From: JAVBRA01 sp031548435
GTDB lineage: Bacteria; Bacteroidota; Bacteroidia; Bacteroidales; Rikenellaceae
NCBI GenBank assembly: GCA_031548435.1
Contig: JAVBRA010000028.1
Span: 1 to 27,527 of the forward strand
Direction of reading: 5' to 3'
DNA: 27,527 nt
The first letter of the stretch is position 1, and each line of letters opens with the position of its first letter. The position numbers were made by a program, and so were the translations under genes. A model generated the notes under the pieces. It saw only the letters and a program-made list of their open reading frames with translations, did no database searches and was not told where the DNA came from. This document shows positions 1-8,658 of the stretch, piece after piece.

Positions 1-17
1 TTCCGGATGGTTTTTCT

Positions 18-25
18 TAAATTTG
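18..25 (+). promoter_or_regulatory. Bacteroidota -7 promoter box for the TPR/barrel operon
   Basis: TAAATTTG is an exact match to the TAnnTTTG -7 consensus of Bacteroidota primary sigma promoters. It lies 23 bases before the ATG at 49, implying a leader of about 15-20 bases. A -33 element would fall off the window edge. The box lies inside the longer reading frame that opens at 7, which argues for the start at 49. Confidence 0.6.
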
Positions 26-48
26 ACCGGTTAAATCAGATTCTGCAT

Positions 49-3042
49 ATGAGGACAAGGAGTTTGTCGTTTCTGCTGGCATTGGCGCTGCTGATGCCGC
101 TGGCCCGGCTGTCGGCCCAGAACACGTTGAAAGACCGTTCGTTGACAACCCGCGCGGTCGACCTGTACCGCGCCGGCAAATATTCGGCGGCAGCCCACCA
201 GTTCCAGCGGGCGAAGGAGGCCCTGGCCCCGGAGGACAAGCCGTACGAAATGTCGATCGACTATTACATCGCCGCATGCGCCGTGAAGCAGGGGCTCGAT
301 AATTCGCAGGCGCTGGTCGACGGGTTCCTGCTCGATTACCCCCAAAGCATCTACGCCACACAGAGCCACGTGCTGCTGGGCGACCTCTATTATTCGAAAG
401 AAGATTACCGCAGCGCATTGGCCGAGTACGACAAGGCCGATCCGTTCGAGCTGGAACCGGCGATGCGACCCGATTACTACTTCAACAAGGCCTACTCGCT
501 GTTCATGTGCGACCAGACGCAGGAAGCCCGCCTTAATTTCTCGCTGGTGCAGAACGATGCCCGGTACCGTTCGGCGGCCACCTATTACATGGCCTACATC
601 GATTACGCCGACGGCAAGTACGACCTGGCCTACAACGGGTTCTCGTCGCTGGTGGACGACGAGAAATTCGGGCCCGTGGTGCCGTTCTACATCCTGCACA
701 TCAAGTATTACCAGAACGATTACCGGTACGTGATCGACAACGGCGCCAAACTGATCAACTCGTCCACGGGCGAACGCCAGGGAGAGATCGCGCGCATCGT
801 GTCCGAGAGCTATTTCCATACCGGCAACTACAAAGAGGCGATCCGCTACATGGAGCTCTACTCGAACAGCGGCTCGCGGGTGCTGTCGCGGCAGGAGAAC
901 TACATGCTCGGCTACTCTTACTATATGACGGGCAACTACCGCCAGGCGGTCGATATCCTGACCCGGATCGTCCAGGGCGACGACCAACTGACCCAGAACG
1001 CTTACTACCATCTGGCCGACGCGGCGCTCAAAAGCGGCGATAAAACCACCGCCCTGATGGCCTTCGGCATGGCTTCGCGGTCGGACTTCAACCCCGCGAT
1101 CAAAGAGGACGCGATGTTCAACTACGCCAAACTGCAATTCGATGCCAGCGGCAGCACGTTCGACGGGGCCATCAACACCATCTCGGCCTACATGGCCGCC
1201 TACCCCGGCTCGCCCCGCATCGGGCAGATGCGCAGCTACCTGATCGCCGCCTATTTCAACTCGAAAGACTACCAGGCCGCGCTCGATGCCATCAACAAAC
1301 AACCGGTGCTCAACAACGAAGAGAAAACCGCCCTGCAAAAGATCGCCTACTTCCGCGCGCTGGAATACTACATGGACGGCGATTATGCGAACGCACTGAA
1401 ATATTTCGACACCTCGCTCGCCAATCCGTTCAACTCGAAATACACCGGGCTTTCGCGCTACTGGAAGGCCGAAACATTGGTCAGGCAGGGCCGCTACGCC
1501 GACGCGATTCCTTTGTATAAAGACTACGTGGCCATCGCCCCGCAGAGCGAGCGCGAGTACGCCATGGCCTATTACGGATCGGGGTATTGCAACTTCAACC
1601 TCAAGCGCTGGGGCGAAGCCGGGGCGGCGTTCGAACGGTTCCTTGCCTTGCATAAGGGCAGCGACAACTTTACCGCCGACGCCAATGTGCGCCTGGGCGA
1701 CATCCATTTCGTCAACAAAGAGTACTGGAAGTCGATCGAAAGCTACGACAAGGCGATGACCGTGCCCGGGAGTGCGGCCGATTACGCAGCCTTCCAGCGG
1801 GCGGTGGCGTTGGGCCTCGTGGATCGGGTGCCGCGCAAGATCGAGGCGCTCAACGACATCATCAACAAGGGCACGAGCGAATACGCCGACCGGGCGATGT
1901 TCGAACTGGGCCGCACCTACATCCTTCAGGACAAGTATGCAGACGGAGCGGCGGCGATGAAGAAGCTGACCGAGCGCTACCCGAAATCGCCCTACTACGT
2001 GGGCGCGCTGACCGAGCTGGGCCTGGTGTACCAGAACATGGGCCGCAGCGACGAGGCGTTGAAGTATTTCAAACGCGTGGTCTCCGAGTACCGCAACACG
2101 CCGCAGGCCCGCGACGCCATGGCCGCCATCAAGAACATCTACATCGACAACAACGACGTGAGCGGCTATTACGCCTACGCGTCGCAGAGCGGCATCGAAA
2201 CCAACGTGACCGTGGTCGAGAAGGATTCGCTCACCTACGTGGCCGCACGCAGGGTCTATCTGGCGGGCAATTTCTCCGGGGCTTCGCAGTCGTTCGAGAA
2301 CTATCTGAAAGAATATCCCAACGGCGCCTACAAGGCCGACGCCACGTTCTTCCGCGCCGACGCCCTGCGCAGCCTGGGCCGCACGTCGGACGCGCTGCCC
2401 GAGTACGAGAAGGTGTCCGAGATGCCCTATTCGCAATATACCGTTCCGGCGCTCGAATATGCGTCGAAACAGAACCTGGCCGTCGGAAACTACCGGAAAG
2501 CCTTCCAGCAATACGACAAGCTGATCCCGCTGTCGACCCAGCCGTCGGCGCTGAACGACGCCTATGCCGGACTGTTCAAATCCGCGCAGCAGTCGGGCGA
2601 CAGGGAACTGGTAAGCGCCGCCGCCGACCGCATCATCAGGGATGCTGCCGCCCCGGGCTCACTCAAGCAGGAAGCCAATGCGGCCAAAGGAAAGATCCTG
2701 TATGAGAACCACGATCCCGCCCAGGCCCTTCCGTTGCTGAAAACCGCCGCGACGAATGCGAAGACCGCCACCGGGGCCGAAAGCAAATATCTGGTGGCCA
2801 AGATCCTGTTCGAGCAGGGGCACATCGAGCAGGCGCAGAAAGAGATCTTCTCGTTCTCGGAACAAAATTCGCCCCATTCCGACTGGCTGGCGCGGGCGTT
2901 CATCCTGTTGGGCGACACCTACCTCAAGCAGGGCGACGCCTTCCAGGCCAAGGCCACCTACCAGAGCGTGGCTGACGGATACACCAACAAAACCGACGGG
3001 ATTGCCCAGGAAGCCCGCGAGAAGTTGAACAATATCAAGTAG
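49..3042 (+). CDS. Large periplasmic tetratricopeptide-repeat protein
   Basis: This 997-residue exported protein opens with a signal peptide (MRTRSLSFLLALALLMPLARLSAQ, cleavage probably after the Ala-Gln). The rest is almost entirely TPR-type helical hairpins: recurring stretches such as AVDLYRAGKYSAAAHQFQRA, ALAEYDKADPF and YADAIPLYKDYVAIAPQ, with Gly/Ala/Tyr/Pro at TPR positions, from about residue 30 to the C terminus. I see no enzymatic motif, so a scaffold or assembly role in the periplasm or at the outer membrane is the reasonable inference. The ATG at 49 is preferred over one at 7 because the signal peptide begins there and a -7 box sits between them. The stop is 7 bases before the downstream beta-barrel gene, so the two are almost certainly co-transcribed. 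The exact function is unknown. Confidence 0.85.
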   Translation: MRTRSLSFLLALALLMPLARLSAQNTLKDRSLTTRAVDLYRAGKYSAAAHQFQRAKEALAPEDKPYEMSIDYYIAACAVKQGLDNSQALVDGFLLDYPQSIYATQSHVLLGDLYYSKEDYRSALAEYDKADPFELEPAMRPDYYFNKAYSLFMCDQTQEARLNFSLVQNDARYRSAATYYMAYIDYADGKYDLAYNGFSSLVDDEKFGPVVPFYILHIKYYQNDYRYVIDNGAKLINSSTGERQGEIARIVSESYFHTGNYKEAIRYMELYSNSGSRVLSRQENYMLGYSYYMTGNYRQAVDILTRIVQGDDQLTQNAYYHLADAALKSGDKTTALMAFGMASRSDFNPAIKEDAMFNYAKLQFDASGSTFDGAINTISAYMAAYPGSPRIGQMRSYLIAAYFNSKDYQAALDAINKQPVLNNEEKTALQKIAYFRALEYYMDGDYANALKYFDTSLANPFNSKYTGLSRYWKAETLVRQGRYADAIPLYKDYVAIAPQSEREYAMAYYGSGYCNFNLKRWGEAGAAFERFLALHKGSDNFTADANVRLGDIHFVNKEYWKSIESYDKAMTVPGSAADYAAFQRAVALGLVDRVPRKIEALNDIINKGTSEYADRAMFELGRTYILQDKYADGAAAMKKLTERYPKSPYYVGALTELGLVYQNMGRSDEALKYFKRVVSEYRNTPQARDAMAAIKNIYIDNNDVSGYYAYASQSGIETNVTVVEKDSLTYVAARRVYLAGNFSGASQSFENYLKEYPNGAYKADATFFRADALRSLGRTSDALPEYEKVSEMPYSQYTVPALEYASKQNLAVGNYRKAFQQYDKLIPLSTQPSALNDAYAGLFKSAQQSGDRELVSAAADRIIRDAAAPGSLKQEANAAKGKILYENHDPAQALPLLKTAATNAKTATGAESKYLVAKILFEQGHIEQAQKEIFSFSEQNSPHSDWLARAFILLGDTYLKQGDAFQAKATYQSVADGYTNKTDGIAQEAREKLNNIK

Positions 3043-3049
3043 AGCGACT

Positions 3050-4732
3050 ATGACAACGAAATATATCTATCTGCTGCCGGTTCTGGCCGTGCTTTCGACG
3101 GCCGCCCGCGCCCAGCAGGACGGAGCGGGGAGTCTCGACCGCAGCGTGAGCGTCACCCGCGACTATGTGCCCACGGTCTCGGGCGCCGACAAGTTGGGCT
3201 TTACTCCCAATACGACCGACACGGTGAAAATCACCCCCGAATTCGACTATTCGATCAACGCCATGCCGCTGACCACCACGTTCGGCGTGTCGCAGATCCG
3301 GGCGGCGCGCATCCTGCCGATGGGGCAGGAGCGTATTACGCCGTTCTACCTGAAAGCGGGGGCGGGATTCCCTCTGAATTCGCTGCTCGATTTCTCGGTG
3401 TCGTCGACCAAACCGGGGCCGCAATACGGATTTTACATCAACCACCGCGGCTACTGGGCCGACATCGAAAACGACATGGGCGTCAAAGCCCCGGCTGCCA
3501 ATACGTCCAACCGTGCGGGCGCCTTCTTCTCGGCCGACCGCCGCCGCCTGAACTTCGAGGCGCGGGCGGGCTACGACTATGACATGATAAGCCGTTACGG
3601 CTATTACGACTACGACCAGGGGCTGCCCGCCGGATTCGACGCCTCGTCCGAGGCCCTGCGCCAGACGTTCAACGGCTTCGACGTGTCGGTGGCTGTGGGC
3701 AACCGCTTCACCGACCTGTCGTATTTCAACGTCCGGGGGCGGGCGGGCTTCTCGACCTTCTCCGACAGGCACAACTGCGCCGAAAACAACCTGTTCGCCT
3801 ATTTCGACGCCGGGCAAATTTTCGGCACCCGCCATCAGGTGTTGCTCACCGCCGGCTTTTCGGCTGCCATGGGCCGCAAGGATATCTCGGACTACGACGA
3901 CAACATTGTCACCATCTACCCCCGCTACAAGCTCGTCGGCAGCCGCTTCGGCCTCTCTGCCGGCCTCGATGTGGCTGTCAACAACCACAACACCGAGACC
4001 GATTTCCACCTCTTCCCCCAGGCCGGACTGTCGTACGACATTGTCCCCGAATTCGTCCCCTACCTCTGGCTTGAGGGCCGCATGATCCAAAACGGCTACC
4101 GCAACGTGGCCCGGCGCAACCCCTACGTCGCCGACGGGCTGACCATGCCCGACAGCCGCGAATACTCGGGACAGGCTGGATTCCGGGGCAATTTCGCCTC
4201 GCTGCTCTCGTACCGGATCTACGGCGGTTTCACCAAGATCGACAGCTGCGGCTATTTCGCCAACCTCTACTCGGCCGGGTCGGCCCTGAACCAGTTCGGC
4301 TATGTTACCGACAACGCCACGATGTATTATGCCGGCCTGTGGCTCGAAGCCAGGCTGCACAACTCGCTGCGCATCACCACCGCATGGCGTTTCGGCAACA
4401 ACAACGGCGACAGGCTTGCCGTGGTAGGCGGAATCCCCGAAATCAAAGGCGAACTGGCCGCCGAATTCCGCGTGGGGCAAAAACTCTTGTTCCGCCCGCA
4501 ACTCACCTATTTCGGCAAACGCTACATGTACGAATACCACCCGCTGGATATCCTGATGTACCGCGAACTGTCCGGCGAAATCGAAATCAACCTGGGAGCC
4601 GAATACGCCCTGTCGAAAAAAATGGGCATCTTCCTCGACCTGAACAACCTGGCCAACCGAAAGCTATATCTATACAACCACTACCCGTCGGTCGGGATCA
4701 ACGGCACGGCAGGCATCAAAGTGAGCTTTTAG
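3050..4732 (+). CDS. Outer-membrane beta-barrel protein (TonB-receptor-like barrel)
   Basis: A 560-residue protein with a signal peptide (MTTKYIYLLPVLAVLSTAARAQQ). It is rich in alternating aromatic/polar strands typical of outer-membrane barrels (for example YGFYINHRGYWADIE, LNFEARAGYDYDMI, MYYAGLWLEARLHNSLRI) and ends in a strand finishing with Phe (GTAGIKVSF), the usual BAM-recognised C-terminal signature. Its length and C-terminal half resemble the barrel of TonB-dependent receptors, but I see no plug domain or TonB box after the signal peptide; only about 60 residues precede the first strands. It starts 7 bases after the TPR gene and probably works with it. The substrate is unknown. The gene is followed by the palindromic element at 4754-4989. 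Confidence 0.75.
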   Translation: MTTKYIYLLPVLAVLSTAARAQQDGAGSLDRSVSVTRDYVPTVSGADKLGFTPNTTDTVKITPEFDYSINAMPLTTTFGVSQIRAARILPMGQERITPFYLKAGAGFPLNSLLDFSVSSTKPGPQYGFYINHRGYWADIENDMGVKAPAANTSNRAGAFFSADRRRLNFEARAGYDYDMISRYGYYDYDQGLPAGFDASSEALRQTFNGFDVSVAVGNRFTDLSYFNVRGRAGFSTFSDRHNCAENNLFAYFDAGQIFGTRHQVLLTAGFSAAMGRKDISDYDDNIVTIYPRYKLVGSRFGLSAGLDVAVNNHNTETDFHLFPQAGLSYDIVPEFVPYLWLEGRMIQNGYRNVARRNPYVADGLTMPDSREYSGQAGFRGNFASLLSYRIYGGFTKIDSCGYFANLYSAGSALNQFGYVTDNATMYYAGLWLEARLHNSLRITTAWRFGNNNGDRLAVVGGIPEIKGELAAEFRVGQKLLFRPQLTYFGKRYMYEYHPLDILMYRELSGEIEINLGAEYALSKKMGIFLDLNNLANRKLYLYNHYPSVGINGTAGIKVSF

Positions 4733-4753
4733 GATTTGCCCCGTACCGTATCT

Positions 4754-4989
4754 GAACTTTTTTGCAAAAAAGTTCAACAAAAAACTCTTGGGAAAAACTT
4801 CGTTTTTCGTGACTGAGTTTGTATTGTTCAATTGGTCTTATATAGGAAGCCCCCTTGCAAAAGCCTCTTAATTTTGAGGTTTCTTCGAGGGGGCTTCCTA
4901 TATAAGGTCAGTTAAATAAAATAGAATCAAATCATGAGATACGCAGGTTCTCCAAAAAGTTTTTGGTTAAGCTTTTTTCAAAAAGCTTA
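4754..4989. repeat. Composite palindromic intergenic element (full copy)
   Basis: The whole gap between two convergent genes is one inverted structure. From the outside in: a perfect 22-base palindrome (4754-4775) mirrored by an A/T hairpin (4968-4989); a block around ACAAAAAACTCTTGGGA mirrored at about 4951-4967; a small hairpin (4792-4808) mirrored at 4936-4952; then a central 35-base stem (4833-4867 with 4876-4910) around an 8-base loop, containing TATATAGGAAGCCCCC and its complement. The right arm, reverse-complemented, closely matches the half copy at 9794-9896. No reading frame is present. It may be a MITE- or REP-like dispersed repeat, a bidirectional terminator, or both. Confidence 0.8.
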
Positions 4990-5009
4990 GAACAGGTACA
5001 AGGACAACC

Positions 5010-6083
5010 CTAAGCGCTCTTGGGGGCTTTCTTGAAGTTCCGTTTCAGCCAGGACGGGAAGATGGAGATTCCGATGATGATGTAAGGGTAGTATGTGACC
5101 GCGCGCCACATCAGGGCCAGCAGGGTGATTGCGCTCAGCTGCATCGCGCCGTCCATTTTGACCATGTCGACGCACAGCACGCGGAAGAGGTATTCGGCGA
5201 ATCCGCTGCCTCCGGGGGTGGGCGTCACCAGCATCATGATCCACATGACCAGCTGCCGGGCGAACAGCAGCAGGTGGTCGCTGACCGAGAACAGGGCCAG
5301 CATCAGGGCGTTGGCTACCAGATAGCGCGAACTCCACGACAGGATGGTGGTGCCCATCACCTTGCTCCAGAATTTCAGACCCTTGTGTTTCAGTTCGTAG
5401 GAGGAAGTGACGATTTCGGCGCCGGCTTTGACAGCCCCTTCCTGCCAGCGGCGCAGGGGCTTGAGCCGGAACGTCTTTATGATCAGCATTTTCAGGCCGC
5501 GCGGGTTGATGAACAGTCCGTAGCTTACCAGCAACACATAGGCCAACTTCATGAAATAGCCGGTCAGGGCGATGGTGACCAGGCTGCCCGAGATAAGGCT
5601 CGCGTCCGAAATGTTGAACAGCGCCGTTTTGCCGACCAGCACGACCACCAGCGGGAACATCAGAATGAAATAGACCTCGTCCAGGAACGAGGTCAGCAGC
5701 ACGGCCGACGCGCTTTTCCCCACGCTCAGCCCCGCCTTGTGGACATAGACCGTGGCGATGCTGGTGCCGCCCACGGCCGAAGGGGTGATGGCCGAGGTAA
5801 ACTCCCACAGCATAATTGCTTGCAGCGACTTGCGCCAGGTGATCTGATAGTCGCTGATGATGCGCAGCCGCATCACATAGCCCAGGTCGCGGCCCACCAT
5901 GCACAGCATCGCCACGAAGATCCAGAAAGCCGACTTCCAGCTCAGATGGATCTGGTCGAACACCGACAGGTCGAACTCGCGCAGGAACATGAACACGGCC
6001 ACCCCCAGCCCAATGGCCACAGGATAGATGGCGTTCGACACTTTGATGGATTCGATCGGGTTTTTCTTCTTTTTTCCGGACAT
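5010..6083 (-). CDS. Flippase-like integral membrane protein (lysylphosphatidylglycerol synthase TM-domain family)
   Basis: A 357-residue multi-pass membrane protein with about eight hydrophobic segments after a basic N terminus (MSGKKKKNPIES). The segment IMLWEFTSAITPSAVGGTSIA and the later VTPTPGGSGFAEYLF are the paired Pro/Gly motifs of the LPG-synthase transmembrane / YbhN / UPF0104 family (PF03706), whose members lack the MprF aminoacyl-transfer domain and are thought to flip or bind lipids. The substrate is not evident. I chose the ATG at 6083; a TTG at 6098 is possible but would leave no leader behind the -7-like box at 6104-6111. The gene is divergent from queG and ends 20 bases from the palindromic element. 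Confidence 0.8.
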   Translation of the reverse strand: MSGKKKKNPIESIKVSNAIYPVAIGLGVAVFMFLREFDLSVFDQIHLSWKSAFWIFVAMLCMVGRDLGYVMRLRIISDYQITWRKSLQAIMLWEFTSAITPSAVGGTSIATVYVHKAGLSVGKSASAVLLTSFLDEVYFILMFPLVVVLVGKTALFNISDASLISGSLVTIALTGYFMKLAYVLLVSYGLFINPRGLKMLIIKTFRLKPLRRWQEGAVKAGAEIVTSSYELKHKGLKFWSKVMGTTILSWSSRYLVANALMLALFSVSDHLLLFARQLVMWIMMLVTPTPGGSGFAEYLFRVLCVDMVKMDGAMQLSAITLLALMWRAVTYYPYIIIGISIFPSWLKRNFKKAPKSA

Positions 6084-6103
6084 GGGCGATGGTTGCAAGG
6101 GTG

Positions 6104-6111
6104 TAAAGATA
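6104..6111 (-). promoter_or_regulatory. Probable -7 box for the flippase-like gene
   Basis: Read on the minus strand this is TATCTTTA, seven of eight matches to TAnnTTTG, about 20 bases upstream of the ATG at 6083. No clear -33 element is seen. Confidence 0.35.
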
Positions 6112-6164
6112 CTCTTTTTCCGGTGATCGGGTTCAACGGACGGATTATTCCTTAAATTAGCGGC

Positions 6165-7127
6165 ATGTACGAATCCCCCAAATTTTCAGATGCCGTCAAG
6201 GCCAAAGCCGCCGGGCTCGGGTTTGCCGGGTGCGGCTTTGCCTCGTTGCAGCCGTGCGAAAGGGATGCGCGGGCGTTGCAGTCGTGGCTGGACAACGGCT
6301 TCCACGGAGCGATGGGGTTCATGGCGCGCCATGCGCAGGTGCGTTCCGATCCGTCGCTGATTTTCGACGGGGCGCGCTCGGCCGTGGTGGTGGCGATGAA
6401 CTACCGCGCCGCGAAAATGCAGCCGTGCGACGCGCCCCAGATCGCACAATACGCCTATGGGGCCGATTACCATTATATTATAAAGGAGAAACTGAAGCTG
6501 CTTTCCGCATACCTGCTGTCAGAGCGTCCCGGCTGCCGTACGCTCGAATCGGTCGACACGCTGCCTCTGCCCGAAAAGATGCTCGCGGCGCGCGCCGGTC
6601 TGGGATGGATCGGGAAAAACACGCTGCTCAACCATCCGGCGCACGGTTCGTTCGTATTTGTGGGCGTCATCGCCACCGACCTGGAGTTTGCCCCCCCGGC
6701 ACCGCACGAGAACCGCTGCGGAAACTGCACCCGCTGCATCGACGCCTGCCCCACGGGAGCGATCGCGGCCCCGTATATCATCGACGCCCGCCGGTGCATC
6801 GCGTACCACACCATCGAAGACCGCGGCGATATTCCCCCCGACGTGGCGGCCCTCATGGGCAACCGGCTCTTCGGCTGCGACGCCTGCCAGACGGCGTGTC
6901 CGTGGAACGCGACGCCGGTTTATGCCACCGAAAAGGCGTTCGATATGCTGCCGGGGTTAGACCGGATGACGGCCCTGGAGTGGAAAGACATCTCCCCGGG
7001 CGAGTTCCGCCGCCGGTTCGCCCATTCGCCCCTGCGCCGCGCCGGGTTGAAAAAGATCAGGAAAACGCTGGAGGTAATCGAAGCGCACCTGCAGAACGAT
7101 TTGGAGCAATATCGCAGACTCCCCTGA
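6165..7127 (+). CDS. queG: Epoxyqueuosine reductase QueG
   Basis: QueG reduces epoxyqueuosine to queuosine in the anticodon loop of GUN-decoding tRNAs, using cobalamin and two [4Fe-4S] clusters in the cytoplasm. The 320-residue product matches the family in length. Visible motifs are the N-terminal cobalamin-binding region, an acidic residue in ESVDTLPLPEK (Asp131) at the position of the catalytic Asp, GLGWIGKNTLL (about 145-155), and two ferredoxin-type cluster motifs: C185GNC188TRC191IDAC195P, and C238DAC241QTAC245P with C211. All eight cluster cysteines are present. The ATG at 6165 starts the conserved region directly; a weak -7-like box ends only four bases upstream, so the mRNA could be nearly leaderless. 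It is transcribed divergently from the membrane protein. Confidence 0.95.
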   Translation: MYESPKFSDAVKAKAAGLGFAGCGFASLQPCERDARALQSWLDNGFHGAMGFMARHAQVRSDPSLIFDGARSAVVVAMNYRAAKMQPCDAPQIAQYAYGADYHYIIKEKLKLLSAYLLSERPGCRTLESVDTLPLPEKMLAARAGLGWIGKNTLLNHPAHGSFVFVGVIATDLEFAPPAPHENRCGNCTRCIDACPTGAIAAPYIIDARRCIAYHTIEDRGDIPPDVAALMGNRLFGCDACQTACPWNATPVYATEKAFDMLPGLDRMTALEWKDISPGEFRRRFAHSPLRRAGLKKIRKTLEVIEAHLQNDLEQYRRLP

Positions 7128-7143
7128 ATGGAAATTTCCATTC
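7126..7143. repeat. 18-base perfect palindrome at the queG stop codon
   Basis: GAATGGAAATTTCCATTC is its own reverse complement and overlaps the queG TGA (7125-7127). No T-run follows, so it is a poor intrinsic terminator; it could be a protein-binding site or chance. Confidence 0.4.
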
Positions 7144-7269
7144 GCGACATCGAGTTTGCGAGTGCAATCCATTTCTACCGGAAAAAGAGGCGGGGCCCGT
7201 CCGGACAAAACGGAGGCTCCGTCCGCCCCCGATCGCGATCAGGAAAATACGATTATCGCAAGCGGGGAG

Positions 7270-7300
7270 TTTGCGGGTAAGCATTAATAGGCTATATTTG
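7270..7300 (+). promoter_or_regulatory. Complete Bacteroidota promoter for the M64 peptidase gene
   Basis: TTTG at 7270-7273 and TATATTTG at 7293-7300 are separated by 19 bases, matching the TTTG-N19-TAnnTTTG consensus. The ATG at 7322 is 21 bases after the -7 box. The promoter appears intact although the gene it drives is interrupted. Confidence 0.7.
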
Positions 7301-7321
7301 AACCTTAAAATCCGAATAACC

Positions 7322-8596
7322 ATGAAAAAAGCATTTCTGGGCACCCTGTTCCTGCTGCTGTCCGTTTGCCTGAGGGCGCAGTATGCCGAATATTTCACCG
7401 ATGGCACGATGCGTTTCGACTTCTACCACGCGGGCAATGCCACGGACGAGACCTATTATTTCGACGAAGTGATTTTCGAGCCCCACTGGGGCGGCACGAC
7501 CGTCCATCTGATCGACGATCTGGGCTATGGCAACCAGATGGTGAAAGTGTTCGACAAGCAAAGCGGCGCCCTCATCTACTCGCGCGGCTACTGCACCCTG
7601 TTCAACGAATGGCAGTCGACCGGCGAGGCGCTGACTGCCGATAAGGCCTATCCCGAATCGGTGGTGTTCCCGTTCCCGAAAGCGCCGGTGCGGGTCGAAC
7701 TGTGGGCCCGGGATAAAAAAGGCGCCTTCAACAAGAAGTTCGAAAAAGAGGTCGATCCGGGCAGCTATCTTGTCAAGCGGCAGGCGTACGACCTTCCCGT
7801 GACCGATATCGTGAACAATGGAGGCAGCGGCCATTGCGTCGACGTGGTGCTGATCCCCGAAGGGTATACCGCAAGCCAGCGGGCCGATTTCGAGTCCGAT
7901 TGCCGCAAGTTTGCCGAGGCGATGTTCTGTTATCCGCCCTACAAAGAGAATGCGAAACGATTCAACATCAAGGCCGTATGGGCCCCGTCACAGGATCAGG
8001 GGGTTACCGTTCCCGGGCATGATCTGTGGAAGAAAACAGCTGTCGGGGCCAGTTTCTATACGTTCGACACCGAGCGCTACCAGATGATCGACGACTTCCA
8101 GCGCGTGCGCGACATTGCGGGCAACACGGCCTACGACTACATCTACGTGCTGTCGAACTGCGACAAATACGGCGGGGGCGGCATCTATAACTTTTACGGC
8201 ATCAGTTCGGCCAAGGCTACCCGCAGCACCGAAAAGGTGTATGTGCACGAATTCGGCCACCTGCTGCTGGGCCTGGCCGACGAGTATGTGGGCAATGTCT
8301 CGTTCCCCGGGATGTATCCGTTCGACGTCGAGCCGTGGGAGGAGAACGTCACCACGCTGGTCGATTTCAACAGCAAGCAGTGGAGCGGTATGCTGCCCTA
8401 AAACACCCCTGTGCCCACCCCCGTCGACTACAAGAAACCCAAACGCCTGGGGGTATACGAAGGAGGCGGTTACAGCGCCACGGGGATCTACCGCCCCTGG
8501 CCCAACTGCCTGATGAACAACCTGCACGAGATCGAAGAGTTTTGTCCCGTGTGCACCTACGGCATCACCCGCATGATCGACTGGCTGTGCGAATAA
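7322..8596 (+). pseudogene. M64-family (IgA peptidase-like) zinc metallopeptidase, interrupted by in-frame TAA
   Basis: The first 359 codons encode a secreted protein: signal peptide MKKAFLGTLFLLLSVCLRAQ, an N-terminal beta domain (about 20-160) like the M64 N-terminal domain, then the peptidase domain with the zinc site H309EFGH313 followed by GLADEY (317-322). At 8399-8401 there is a TAA, but the same frame continues for 64 more codons (NTPVPTPVDYKKPKRLG..., then YRPWPNCLMNN) to TAA at 8594-8596. This tail looks like the conserved end of the domain, including a candidate Met-turn. Changing TAA to AAA would restore ...MLPKNTPVP... and one 424-residue protein. Read as a nonsense mutation, the truncated product keeps the zinc ligands but loses the C-terminal part of the fold. 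A GTG at 8411 could restart translation of the tail. Sequencing error is possible. Confidence 0.8.
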
Positions 8597-8658
8597 TTCG
8601 GCCCGTCGGGCAATAAGGCCGCCGGCGATTCAGTTATAATTAATAAACAAAGGTTCTT

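Noticed and set aside
4754..4989. Insertion sequence
   Set aside because: No transposase frame lies inside or beside either copy; it can only be a non-autonomous or non-mobile repeat.
6230..8401. Long plus-strand frame spanning queG, the gap and the peptidase
   Set aside because: Its first part is out of phase with queG and low-complexity Arg/Pro; only the part from the signal peptide at 7322 is real, and it has its own promoter.
8399..8401. Recoded stop (selenocysteine or pyrrolysine) in the M64 gene
   Set aside because: The codon is TAA, which neither system uses, and no downstream recoding stem is evident.
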